From a virus, in IMG/VR virus record IMGVR_UViG_3300037584_000565, positions 1 to 31,830 of that record: 31,830 nucleotides of DNA; one strand, written 5' to 3'. The first letter of the stretch is position 1, and each line of letters opens with the position of its first letter. The notes below the pieces were generated by a model, which was given only the letters and a program-made list of their open reading frames with translations, searched no databases and had not been told where the DNA came from. Positions 23,056-30,791 of the stretch are shown one piece after another. Position numbers and translations under genes: made by a program.

Positions 23056-23081
23056 AGCCTTGAGAAATCAAGGCTTTTTTT
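23056..23081 (+). terminator. Strong intrinsic terminator closing the early region
   Basis: AGCCTTGA (23056-23063) pairs with TCAAGGCT (23068-23075) around a GAAA tetraloop, followed by seven T. It is the best intrinsic terminator in the window. Confidence 0.88.
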
Positions 23082-23108
23082 GTTTACTCTACTTTCTTTT
23101 ATTATACT
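23080..23108 (+). promoter_or_regulatory. Promoter candidate for packaging/head genes
   Basis: TTGTTT (23080-23085) and TATACT (23103-23108) are 17 bp apart and start within the T run of the preceding terminator. It is the only good match in the 237-bp gap before the head operon. The -35 is weak, so an activator may be needed. Confidence 0.42.
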
Positions 23109-23161
23109 TTACTATACTATCCCCTTTTCTCGTACTGGAAACTATATAAGGGAATTTAAGG

Positions 23162-23179
23162 ATTCCTCATATTCCTCAT
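23162..23179 (+). repeat. Tandem 9-bp repeat upstream of terminase genes
   Basis: ATTCCTCAT occurs twice without a gap. It lies in the 237-bp intergenic space before the packaging genes, together with an inverted pair TTTAGG (23203-23208) and CCTAAA (23224-23229). A regulator site or a packaging-initiation region is possible; neither is shown. Confidence 0.4.
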
Positions 23180-23267
23180 TTAATTACAAACCTTAATATA
23201 GTTTTAGGTATTTTATTAAACCTCCTAAATGATATAAATTAGACCCAATAACAACAAGGAGTATCTT

Positions 23268-23357
23268 ATGCCTAAAGGTAAAGGTTACGGCTTTGGTAAA
23301 GCGAAACCAAAGAAGAAACGAAAGATGACTAAGAAAATTGTCAAAAGAAAAAAGTAA
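23268..23357 (+). CDS. Tiny basic protein, 29 aa
   Basis: ATG 23268 has AAGGAG at 23256-23261 upstream and ends at TAA 23355-23357. The product starts MPKGKGYGFGKAKPKKKRKM and has almost no non-basic residues. Tiny MPKGKGYG-type proteins are frequent before terminase genes in marine phages, as I recall. Strong charge suggests DNA contact. The good ribosome binding site is the main reason to accept so short a gene. Confidence 0.55.
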   Translation: MPKGKGYGFGKAKPKKKRKMTKKIVKRKK

Positions 23358-23523
23358 GGAAGGTATTGCAATAACTACTGAATTGGTAGGGATTCGCAAT
23401 TTAAAGACTACAGGAAACTACAGACTAGAATTTGATGTCTTTGAAATAGACTCTCATAAAATCGCTGAGCTAATAATGAAATTAAACAAAGCATTTATGA
23501 TGGGTCTAGTGGAGATAGATTAA
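23338..23523 (+). CDS. Hypothetical protein, up to 61 aa, start uncertain
   Basis: The frame is open from TTG 23338, but that codon has no good ribosome binding site. AAGGAAGG at 23356-23363 instead points to a start near ATT 23365 or ATA 23371, giving about 51 aa that begin with ITTELVGIRNLKTTGNYRLE. The rest (FDVFEIDSHKIAELIMKLNK) is a compact alpha/beta piece. A conventional alternative is TTG 23383. It ends with TAATG coupling to the terminase small-subunit candidate. The function is unknown. Confidence 0.55.
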   Translation: MSKEKSKEGIAITTELVGIRNLKTTGNYRLEFDVFEIDSHKIAELIMKLNKAFMMGLVEID

Positions 23524-23852
23524 TGCCTAAAAAACAAACAGAGAACAAACGACCTGATGGGAAGTTTGCTAAGGGTAATAAATTAGGAAATAGATGGAAG
23601 AAAGGACAATCAGGAAATCCTAATGGGAGAAGAAACGCCTATACTGATTTAATTAAAGACTTTAGTTTTAAGAAGAATGGTGATAAGGAAAGAAGAGAGG
23701 TCATAGTATCTAAATTGTTTCAGTTAGCTGAAAGAGGCGACCTTAGAGCTATGCAGTTTATTATTGAAAGACTAGAAGGTAAAGCATTAGAAAGACAAGA
23801 AAGAACAACCAAGTCAGAACCTATTCAAGTCATGGTGATAGAAGATGATTGA
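23523..23852 (+). CDS. Terminase small-subunit candidate (DUF5681-like)
   Basis: The 109-aa product carries KKGQSGNPNGR (26-36), the signature of DUF5681 proteins often found directly before large terminases. The start is basic (MPKKQTENKRPDGKFAKGNK), the middle helical (REVIVSKLFQLAERGDLRAM) and the end acidic. It overlaps the large terminase by 8 bp. Small terminase subunits recognise the packaging site and stimulate the motor. Family and position support the role; DNA binding has not been shown for this family to my knowledge. Confidence 0.68.
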   Translation: MPKKQTENKRPDGKFAKGNKLGNRWKKGQSGNPNGRRNAYTDLIKDFSFKKNGDKERREVIVSKLFQLAERGDLRAMQFIIERLEGKALERQERTTKSEPIQVMVIEDD

Positions 23853-25047
23853 GTGGACTGTTAATAAGACTCGTAGAAAAATCCTAAATAATAAATCTAG
23901 GTTTAAAGTAATTGTAGCTGGGCGTAGATGGGGTAAGACCATATTAAGTTTAATGTATTTACTAAAAGACCCTTTCAAAGCTGATGAAAGAAGATTCTAT
24001 GTTACTCCTACCTACAGACAAGGTCGCATGATAGTATTTCCTATACTCAGGAGAATGTTTGGGAACTTTACTGGTGCAAAGTTAAATGAAACTGAGATGT
24101 CTGTTATCTTTGAGAATGGTGCAGAGTTATCAGTTAAGGGTGCTGATAATGAGAACAATTTAAGAGGTGTATCACTAACAAAATGTGTAATGGATGAAAT
24201 GGCTTATATTAAACCTCATGTGTGGGAGGAAATCATTATGCCTATGTTAGCAACCACTAAAGGAGAAGTCTTATTTATCGGAACTCCTAGTGGGTATGAT
24301 ATTATGTATGACCTATACTCTAAAGGTCAATCAGAAGATGACTGGAGTAGTTGGCAGTTTAAAACTATAGATGGTGGGTTTGTACCTAAAGAAGAGATAG
24401 AAAGAGCAAAGAGAACAATGGATGAGTCTATATTTAGACAAGAGTTTGAAGGTTCTTTTGAATCAACTGGTAATAGAGCCGCATGGAACTTTGATAGGGA
24501 AACTCATGTAGTAAAAGCTGATGAACTATCTAATAAGTTATGGTGGGGAGTAGACCACAATGTAGATTTTAATACGGCTACATTAGCAACAGAGTATTCA
24601 GATGGAACAGTACATTATTTTGATGAGATAAGACTAAAGAATAGTAATACTGAAGAACTTGCAATAGAGATGAAGAAGATTGCACCTAACATTGAGTGTT
24701 ATCCTGACCCAGCTGGTAGGAATAGGTCTACAACATCTAGAAGAAGTGACCATGATATATTAGCTGAACATGGGTTTTTAATTAGAGCAAAGAAGTCTCA
24801 TCCTAGTCATATAGATAGATTAAATATTTTAAATAGAAAACTAAAAGACGCTGAAGGTAATATAAGTATGACTGTTGACCCCTCATGTGTTCATTTAATT
24901 AAAGACCTAGAACAATGTCAAAGAGATAGAAGAGGTGGACTAGATAAGTCAGATATGAACCTTACTCACGCTTTAGACGCCTGTTCTTATGGGTTGGCAT
25001 ATAAGTTTCCTATTAGAAAAGCTTTTGCAACAACTAGGAGTTGGTAA
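23845..25047 (+). CDS. terL: Terminase large subunit
   Basis: The 400-aa product is the packaging motor. The ATPase domain has Walker A AGRRWGKT (25-32), Walker B CVMDEMA (114-120, Asp117 and Glu118) and the coupling motif GTPSG (146-150). The nuclease domain has the RNase H-like acids in GVDHNVD (Asp237), YPDPAG (Asp288) and HALDACSYGL (Asp378). All key residues are present, so it should be active. The length is slightly short but complete. It marks the start of the head operon and fits the expected order small terminase, large terminase, portal. Confidence 0.95.
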   Translation: MIEWTVNKTRRKILNNKSRFKVIVAGRRWGKTILSLMYLLKDPFKADERRFYVTPTYRQGRMIVFPILRRMFGNFTGAKLNETEMSVIFENGAELSVKGADNENNLRGVSLTKCVMDEMAYIKPHVWEEIIMPMLATTKGEVLFIGTPSGYDIMYDLYSKGQSEDDWSSWQFKTIDGGFVPKEEIERAKRTMDESIFRQEFEGSFESTGNRAAWNFDRETHVVKADELSNKLWWGVDHNVDFNTATLATEYSDGTVHYFDEIRLKNSNTEELAIEMKKIAPNIECYPDPAGRNRSTTSRRSDHDILAEHGFLIRAKKSHPSHIDRLNILNRKLKDAEGNISMTVDPSCVHLIKDLEQCQRDRRGGLDKSDMNLTHALDACSYGLAYKFPIRKAFATTRSW

Positions 25048-25095
25048 TAATAATAAAAGTTGGGGAGAACTAACAAATAAAGAGGAATATGGAAG

Positions 25096-26457
25096 ATGTA
25101 TAATTTTGGAAGAAGTGTAAATAGAGTGGTCATCCCTGAACTTTCTGAAATGGTAGTTATGCAGAGTGTTATTAATGCTCATGAAAACTATATTGATAAT
25201 GAGGATACTTATGTACTAGAGAGTTTAGATTTTTATTATAATCAGAACCTAGACACACACCTAGAACAATGGTTTGCATCTGAGAGTCTTAGTCAAGTTC
25301 CTCCTTATATAACATCTTGTGTTCCTCGTTTTGCTCGTGCTAGGATGATGTTATACAAAGAACCTCCTAAAAGATTTATAGGTGGTGAAAGAAATGAGAT
25401 GTATGATGATATATCTTTTAAATTAGATTCTAAGACTAAGGAATTTGCTGAGTTATCTTGGTTACTAGGACATTGTTGGATGAAGTCTAAGTACAATGAA
25501 AGAAAACAGAGATTAGAGTATGAAGTTCTCCCAATGGTACAGGAGTATTATCACACTTCAGATAGTGAGCCTTATGGGTATTCATATGAAATAGAGAGTC
25601 ATGACAATCATAAAAGGTTTGTTTTTTGGTCTGAGGAAAGAGATGGTGTCCAAGGTATGCACTTTGAGTTCAATCAAAAAGGTGAAAGATTTGCTATGTC
25701 TGAAGACATGATAAACCCTTATAAAATTAACCCTATCAGTAGAGTTGAGTTCTCTTCTAGTTCTTATGATGTCACTAGAGTTTCTTTACATTTAGCAATA
25801 GCCATGACTGAAGTAGCTCTAGGAATAAGGTCAAAGTTAGGTCAACCAGTATTCACAGGAATAGATGAAGGTCAATCAAGGTTAAAGGCTGGAATTGACA
25901 ATGCAATTATAATACCTGAAGGTGCATCCTTTGATTATAAGTCACCTAGTGGTAGTTTGACAGAAATGATAGAAGGTGTGAAGGCTATGGCTAATCAAGT
26001 AGCTGAGAACAATCAGTTAAGAATTAGATGGGGTGAGTCAGGTGGTAATGTACCTAGTGGAGAAGCATTAAGAATTATGGAGATTGAAAACCTTGAATCT
26101 AGAAAGTCAGATGAAGGAGTCTTTAGAGAGTGGGAACATTCAAGATATGAAATAGATAGAAGGATTTTAGAGGCACATAATGTAACTAATTTATCTGAAG
26201 ACTATGCAGTTGACTTTGGGGAGGTCAGTTTTCCAATGTCACCACAGGAGGAAAGAAACTGGTTAGATTGGAAGATTAAAAATGGGATAATGACTCAGAA
26301 AGACTTACTATTATACTTTAATCCTGACATGACTGATTCTGAGTTAGATGAGAAGTTAGGAGAGGTAAGAGAAGAACAAAGAGCAACAGTAGAAGCTACA
26401 CAACCTACACAACCAACCTTTGAGGGATTGAGAAAACTTGGCACAATTAATTCGTAA
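25096..26457 (+). CDS. Portal protein
   Basis: The 453-aa product sits directly after the large terminase. It has typical portal features: a helical N-terminal part with YYNQNLDTHLEQWFASESLS, a wing section (ITSCVPRFARARMMLYKEPP), a stem/clip region with helices (HLAIAMTEVALGIRSKLGQP) and SPSGSLTEMIEGVKAMANQV, then SGGNVPSGEALRIMEIENLE, close to SPP1-type portal sequence, and a charged C-terminal tail with TQPTQPT. It forms the dodecameric vertex through which DNA enters. AGAGGA at 25080 serves the ATG. A 48-bp gap separates it from the terminase. Confidence 0.85.
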   Translation: MYNFGRSVNRVVIPELSEMVVMQSVINAHENYIDNEDTYVLESLDFYYNQNLDTHLEQWFASESLSQVPPYITSCVPRFARARMMLYKEPPKRFIGGERNEMYDDISFKLDSKTKEFAELSWLLGHCWMKSKYNERKQRLEYEVLPMVQEYYHTSDSEPYGYSYEIESHDNHKRFVFWSEERDGVQGMHFEFNQKGERFAMSEDMINPYKINPISRVEFSSSSYDVTRVSLHLAIAMTEVALGIRSKLGQPVFTGIDEGQSRLKAGIDNAIIIPEGASFDYKSPSGSLTEMIEGVKAMANQVAENNQLRIRWGESGGNVPSGEALRIMEIENLESRKSDEGVFREWEHSRYEIDRRILEAHNVTNLSEDYAVDFGEVSFPMSPQEERNWLDWKIKNGIMTQKDLLLYFNPDMTDSELDEKLGEVREEQRATVEATQPTQPTFEGLRKLGTINS

Positions 26458-26668
26458 GTATATGGAAGACCTAGACAAGTTAGAATCTGTAATAGAAGAG
26501 AACGCTGATAATCTACTAGGTGCTATTGATTTAGATGAATTATTAAAAGACCCTGAAGGGTATTTACTATCATTAGGAGATGCTTTTCTTAAAGAACACA
26601 TAGACGAGATAGAGAAAGCTGGTCAATTAGGTACTAAGTTTGCACATAAGATTATAGAAGAGTCATGA
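26438..26668 (+). CDS. Hypothetical head-operon protein, 76 aa
   Basis: The start may be TTG 26438, overlapping the portal end, or ATG 26462. The product is acidic and helical (MEDLDKLESVIEENADNLLG, then LDELLKDPEGYLLSLGDAFL). It ends by ATGA coupling to the virion-morphogenesis gene. Proteins of this size after the portal can be head-assembly factors, but I do not recognise it. Confidence 0.62.
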   Translation: MAQLIRKYMEDLDKLESVIEENADNLLGAIDLDELLKDPEGYLLSLGDAFLKEHIDEIEKAGQLGTKFAHKIIEES

Positions 26669-27111
26669 AACCTAAAATAGAGATGAACTTTGACCTTAAA
26701 AAGTTAAAGTTAGACCTCACTAAAGAACTTAATGATGCTGGTAGGATAGTAAGAGAAGACCATTTTCAAAGACTAGAAAGAGGTATGGGTGTGAATGGTA
26801 GGATGCAGAAACTAAAAGATTCTACCATTAAAAGAAAAGGACATGACCAAATATTAGTAGATACTGGTAAGATGAGAAACCTTATTCTAAACAAAGCAAG
26901 TAAAGTAAAACAATTAGTTACATTACACCCAGGCAAGAAACAGAAAAGGAAAGGTGGTGTGACTAATGCAGATATAGGTTCATTTCATCAACAAGGTAAT
27001 CCCTCAACTAATTTACCTAAAAGAGAATGGTTTGGTATTACTAAAAAAGCTGAGAAAAGAGCCATTAAAATGATAGAACTAAAGATAGATAAGATATTAA
27101 GAAATGTCTGA
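26665..27111 (+). CDS. Phage virion morphogenesis protein (Mu gpG/HK97 gp10-like)
   Basis: The 148-aa product has a basic helical body (FDLKKLKLDLTKELNDAGRI; ERGMGVNGRMQKLKDSTIKR) and the distinctive C-terminal motif IGSFHQQGNPSTNLPKREWF followed by GITKKAEK, matching the HxxGxxxxxPxRxxxG pattern of virion-morphogenesis/tail-completion proteins. Such proteins join or complete the neck or tail. It is set unusually early, between portal and MuF genes, far from the other tail-completion genes at 7360-8962, but this occurs in other phages. It overlaps both neighbours. Confidence 0.74.
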   Translation: MKPKIEMNFDLKKLKLDLTKELNDAGRIVREDHFQRLERGMGVNGRMQKLKDSTIKRKGHDQILVDTGKMRNLILNKASKVKQLVTLHPGKKQKRKGGVTNADIGSFHQQGNPSTNLPKREWFGITKKAEKRAIKMIELKIDKILRNV

Positions 27112-28393
27112 ACCTCAAGACCTACTTATAACTATGTCTTCCTTACTTAGTAATTCTGTTGCTAAGTCTACAATTACCCTAGAAGAGTCTATATCCCAAA
27201 TGAAGTTAAGTGGGATGGATGTCAACCAAATTAAATCAGTCTTGATGAATGACCTTAATAATGGCGGTAGGATATTTGGTTCATATAGAAACGCTATTAA
27301 AAGTACAACTAAAAATGGTGTAGGGTATAGTTCTAATATTGCAAGTCAGAAGGTTTATCAAGATTCATCAGTAGAAGAGTTCCAATGGGTTGGTATATCA
27401 GATAAAAGAGTTTGTGAAGATTGTGAAGACAGGCATGGTCAAACTGGTACTATGGAATATTTTAGAACTGTTGGACTTCCTCGTTCAGGGTTTTCTATAT
27501 GTCAAACTAATTGCAGATGCCAGTTAGTACCTATGAACTATAAGGGTGAGAACATTAAAGAACCTATAATCACTAAAAAGGTTTTGCCTATTACTGCTTT
27601 TAAAATGGCTGGTAAACACAAGACATCTAAAGACTCTATAGAATGGTTAAAGTCAAATATTGCAGATGAGGTTAATATATCATCAACAATAGATATTAAA
27701 ATAATGAATGAAATTACTAAGTCATTATCAAGAAATTTTGAAAAATACAAATTAAGTAAATTAGAAAAAATTTACTTTAATAGAGGAAGTGCTATGGCTA
27801 GTGCTAGTGGGGGTACTCTAAGTATTAATAAAAAGTATTTTAATAAAAAGGGTATGCAACAAGCTTACAGAGATGATGTCATTGAATTTACATCTAAATA
27901 TAAAAAATGGATTAAAGAGCTTGAAGATGATTTAAAACCTTTACTTTCTAAACCTTTTAAGGAATTATCTTATGTTGAAAAAAGAATGGTACAATGGAAT
28001 ACAAGTAGAATTATTGATTTAAAAAAGACTTTAAAGTCAAAGCAAAAGTATAAATATTGGAATTATTACAATAAGAAAAAATTATATGGTAGCGTTATAG
28101 ACCATGAAATTGGACATATGATTCATGACCAATATACTGGAAAATTAAATAGGTCTAGATACAGAAGAAAAAGTGTTTCTACAGAAGTTGCAGACAAATG
28201 GAACAAAGAATGGATAAGTATTTATAGAAAGTCTAAAAAACAGGGATTGATTTATAAAATTTCTGAATATGCATCATCTGACCATTATGAATTATTTGCT
28301 GAGTCTTTTGCCATGTATGTAAATGGTCAAAAATTACCTGAAATAATTCAAGATTATTTAGATAGATATTTAACGTCAAAGGAGCTTAACTAA
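27104..28393 (+). CDS. MuF-type minor head protein fused to a zinc-metalloprotease-like domain
   Basis: The N-terminal part (about 1-165) is a minor head/MuF module: helical start, GRIFGSYRNAIKSTTKNGVG, then the usual Cys/His cluster CEDCEDRHG (104-112) and CQTNCRC (133-139). The remaining 260 residues carry DHEIGHMIHDQ, a perfect HExxH zinc-protease motif (His334, Glu335, His338), with Glu400 in ELFAESFAMY as the likely third ligand. Such a C-terminus is not part of ordinary MuF proteins. MuF proteins with toxin-like C-terminal domains, including peptidase-like ones, are known as phage polymorphic toxins. This protein could be carried in the capsid and injected, or act in head maturation. 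The C-terminal part uses more A/T-rich codons by eye, suggesting later acquisition. Confidence 0.85.
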   Translation: MSEPQDLLITMSSLLSNSVAKSTITLEESISQMKLSGMDVNQIKSVLMNDLNNGGRIFGSYRNAIKSTTKNGVGYSSNIASQKVYQDSSVEEFQWVGISDKRVCEDCEDRHGQTGTMEYFRTVGLPRSGFSICQTNCRCQLVPMNYKGENIKEPIITKKVLPITAFKMAGKHKTSKDSIEWLKSNIADEVNISSTIDIKIMNEITKSLSRNFEKYKLSKLEKIYFNRGSAMASASGGTLSINKKYFNKKGMQQAYRDDVIEFTSKYKKWIKELEDDLKPLLSKPFKELSYVEKRMVQWNTSRIIDLKKTLKSKQKYKYWNYYNKKKLYGSVIDHEIGHMIHDQYTGKLNRSRYRRKSVSTEVADKWNKEWISIYRKSKKQGLIYKISEYASSDHYELFAESFAMYVNGQKLPEIIQDYLDRYLTSKELN

Positions 28394-28584
28394 TGCCTAG
28401 GTCTACTCAATGTAATATATGTGTTCAGTATATAGAAGAATTTAAGTGTAAAGCTTTTCCTAAAGGTATTCCTAGAGAAATTTTTACTGGATTTCATGAC
28501 CATAAAAAGGAATTTAAAGGAGACAATGGAATAAGGTTTCAAACCATAGAAGACTTTATGAAAGAGAATAGACCTACAAAGTAA
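28393..28584 (+). CDS. Small Cys/His protein following the MuF gene
   Basis: The 63-aa product matches a small widespread family with the pattern CxxC, about 7 residues, CKAFPKGIPREI, then GFHDHKKEFKGDNGIRF. I recall such proteins near phage head genes and alone in bacterial genomes, with no established function. The Cys and His residues suggest a small metal-binding fold. It starts right after the stop of the MuF-zincin gene, so a partner, chaperone or antidote role for that protein is worth considering, but unproven. Confidence 0.72.
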   Translation: MPRSTQCNICVQYIEEFKCKAFPKGIPREIFTGFHDHKKEFKGDNGIRFQTIEDFMKENRPTK

Positions 28585-28653
28585 TTTGATTCTAGGACTT
28601 TTATTAAACATAGGTACATGATTAAATTTAATTAACTAAAAGAGGAAGACAGA

Positions 28654-29190
28654 ATGTCTGAAACTACAACAGAAGCAGTACAAGATAATGTACAAGAGGT
28701 GACTCCTAACAGTCAGAATGAAACTAATGAAACGCCTGATGTCACTAGTTACATAGCAGAAAGCAAGAAGTATAGAAGTAGGGCACAACTAGCAGAGTCT
28801 GAATTATCTGATTTAAAATCTAAACTTGAAAAACAAGAAGAGGAAAGATTAGCTAAAAACAATAAGTGGGAAGAATTGGCAACTAAAAGAGAATCAGAAT
28901 TAAACAGTATTAAGGATGATTACCAAAGGTTAAAAGAAGCCGAAGAAGCCTATAAAGAAGACTTGCTAAATATTCTAAGTGAAGAAGAAAGAGAAACATT
29001 TAAGGGTTTAAGTGTTGCTCAGCTTAGAGTTATAACTGATAAAATTAATAATCAATCTCAAGAGGTAGCTCCTACAAGCAATACTCCAGCTAAAAGTGTA
29101 AATCCAAGTCCTAAAGATTGGACTAGCATGAGTGCAGAAGAAAGAAGAGCAAATTGGGGTAGTATCTTACAGAGTTATGTCAAGAGATAA
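28654..29190 (+). CDS. Capsid scaffolding protein
   Basis: The 178-aa product is acidic and helical with a long coiled coil (about 45-110: ESELSDLKSKLEKQEEERLA and beyond), a disordered Thr/Asn-rich start and the typical terminal helix SMSAEERRANWGSILQSYVK after a Pro/Ser linker. It lies immediately before the capsid gene, the standard place for a scaffold. AGAGGAAG precedes the ATG. I see no protease domain, so if the scaffold is removed by cleavage the enzyme is elsewhere; the zincin-like gene upstream is one candidate. Confidence 0.84.
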   Translation: MSETTTEAVQDNVQEVTPNSQNETNETPDVTSYIAESKKYRSRAQLAESELSDLKSKLEKQEEERLAKNNKWEELATKRESELNSIKDDYQRLKEAEEAYKEDLLNILSEEERETFKGLSVAQLRVITDKINNQSQEVAPTSNTPAKSVNPSPKDWTSMSAEERRANWGSILQSYVKR

Positions 29191-29208
29191 TAATAAGAGG
29201 TTTTAAAA

Positions 29209-30105
29209 ATGGCAAAACATTATCAAGGTAGTGCAACCACAAATTCAACTGACCAACATTTCATACCTGAGATTTGGTCAGAGGGGATTTATAAGTTTTT
29301 CGAGAGAAAGACAATATTCAGAGGATTAATTGAAGACTATTCAGCTTTAGTAGGTGCTAAAGGGTTTGGAGATGTTGTTCATGTTCCTGAAATATCATTA
29401 GCAAGTGCGGCTGATAAGTCTGCTGGTTCTGATGTGTCTTATGATGCAACTGCAACTACAGAAACTCAGTTGTCGCTTAACAAACATAAGTACATTGGTA
29501 AGCTTTTTGAAGATTTGACAATCATACAAAGTGAAGCAGATTTAGTAGAAAAGTACACTAGAATGATGGGTGAGGCTCTTGCTCGTCAATTAGATGCTGA
29601 CATTTGGTCTGAATTAGATGGTTTAAACCAGTCTCAGGCTCTATCTGCTGATGATACTTTAACCGCCGCAGTCTTTGAAAGTGTATTAGCTACACTAGGT
29701 GAAAATGATGTTCCTTACATGGATGGTGAGTGTGCTATGGTTGTAAATCCAACTCTATTTGCAGACATCCTTAATCCTAGTGCTGGTATCGCTCAGTATT
29801 TCATCAGAAATGATGCAGTCGGAGAAGGTAACAGAGGACTAAGGTCAGGAATGGTCGGCTCATTATATGGCATTGATGTCTATATGAGTAATACTGTTTC
29901 AACTGCTGGAACAAGTTCAACAATAGCTGGTGCAGTTTTCCATAAAAGTGCCGCGGTTTGTGCAGTTCAGCAAGAAGTCAGAACTCAGTCAGAGTATTCT
30001 ATTGATGCTCTTGGAACAAAAATTGTCTCTGATTTAGTCTATGGCGTAAAGCTTTTAGATGATAGTGACAATATCAAAGGTGTTAAGTTTACTAACGTAG
30101 ACTAG
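29209..30105 (+). CDS. Major capsid protein, HK97 fold
   Basis: The 298-aa product has the features of a small HK97-type capsid protein. It has an N-arm (HFIPEIWSEGIYKFFERKTI), E-loop (GFGDVVHVPEISLASAADKS), spine helix (SEADLVEKYTRMMGEALARQ) and P-domain (NDVPYMDGECAMVVNPTLFA, then LYGIDVYMSNTVS). There is no N-terminal delta domain; a separate scaffold gene precedes it. AAGAGG is eight bases before the ATG. A strong hairpin follows its stop, which should favour high and separate expression. Confidence 0.9.
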   Translation: MAKHYQGSATTNSTDQHFIPEIWSEGIYKFFERKTIFRGLIEDYSALVGAKGFGDVVHVPEISLASAADKSAGSDVSYDATATTETQLSLNKHKYIGKLFEDLTIIQSEADLVEKYTRMMGEALARQLDADIWSELDGLNQSQALSADDTLTAAVFESVLATLGENDVPYMDGECAMVVNPTLFADILNPSAGIAQYFIRNDAVGEGNRGLRSGMVGSLYGIDVYMSNTVSTAGTSSTIAGAVFHKSAAVCAVQQEVRTQSEYSIDALGTKIVSDLVYGVKLLDDSDNIKGVKFTNVD

Positions 30106-30127
30106 CACATAGGTTGACAAATGAAAT

Positions 30128-30162
30128 CTAGGGGAGTGGGTTGGCGCTGACTCCCCTAGTTT
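30128..30162 (+). terminator. Strong hairpin after the capsid gene (partial terminator)
   Basis: CTAGGGGAGT (30128-30137) and ACTCCCCTAG (30050 + 100, i.e. 30150-30159) form a perfect 10-bp stem with a 12-nt loop, followed by only three T. It probably lowers transcription into downstream genes or stabilises the capsid mRNA. Confidence 0.7.
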
Positions 30163-30175
30163 AATGGAGATTTTT

Positions 30176-30394
30176 ATGCAATATTGGTTATCGAAAAAGA
30201 TAGGAAGAATGGAAAGACTTGAAAATAGTGTCTTGGAAAAACATCCTGAAAAACTACAAGAATTAAAAAGTCAAGGTTATGTAAGGGTAGTAGGTGAAAA
30301 CAACCATGAACCCTATAAAAAACCTTCTAAAAAAGAATCTATTAAAAAAGTAGTAAAGAAAGTTGCGAAGAAAGTGACTAAAAAGAAAAAATAA
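30176..30394 (+). CDS. Small protein with Lys-rich tail, 72 aa
   Basis: ATG 30176 has GGAG six bases upstream; an earlier in-frame ATG at 30164 lacks this. The product is MQYWLSKKIGRMERLENSVL, then a compact part (LQELKSQGYVRVVGENN) and a strongly basic C-terminus of alternating Lys and Val. The tail could bind DNA inside the capsid or acidic capsid surfaces. The middle recalls small head-associated sequences, but I do not recognise a family. It lies between capsid and fibre genes. Confidence 0.62.
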   Translation: MQYWLSKKIGRMERLENSVLEKHPEKLQELKSQGYVRVVGENNHEPYKKPSKKESIKKVVKKVAKKVTKKKK

Positions 30395-30446
30395 ACAGAC
30401 TAACGACTCATTCACGCTTAGTCATTAGCTTAGAGAGGAAGTAAAA

Positions 30447-30791
30447 ATGGCAGATTTACACACATATTCAGTACAAGAAGCATTAAACACAACAACTGGT
30501 GGAGGTTGGACAGTTGCAAGTGTTGGAACTGCTGGAAGTTCAGCAGATGTCGCTAATACAATTCATAAATCATTATTAGGTAATACAGGTACACTAGGTA
30601 TTTATAGTGCAGTAGAGATTTATTTTAATTTCACTACATCAGAAACCAATGTTAATGCTAGTAATGACTTAATTATTCCAAAGAACACAATGGTATTTAT
30701 TACAGTTCCTAGAGGACTAGGAAACACAATTTATTTTAATTACAATTCTACTAGTACAACTACTGGTGCAGTTAGATTGGTGGAGTGCTAA
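30447..30791 (+). CDS. Small structural protein, capsid decoration candidate
   Basis: The 114-aa product is beta-rich, rich in Thr, Asn and Gly and without cysteine except at its end. It starts MADLHTYSVQEALNTTTGGG and ends FNYNSTSTTTGAVRLVEC. This composition, an own ribosome binding site (AGAGGAAG) and the place after the capsid gene suggest a decoration or head-fibre protein; a fibre-attachment protein is the alternative because the fibre gene follows directly (stop TAA then ATG without a gap). Confidence 0.55.
   Translation: MADLHTYSVQEALNTTTGGGWTVASVGTAGSSADVANTIHKSLLGNTGTLGIYSAVEIYFNFTTSETNVNASNDLIIPKNTMVFITVPRGLGNTIYFNYNSTSTTTGAVRLVEC

Noticed and set aside
23268-23357. Nuclear-localisation-like PKKKRK in the 29-aa protein
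   Set aside because: A chance match in a Lys-rich phage peptide; there is no reason to expect a eukaryotic host.
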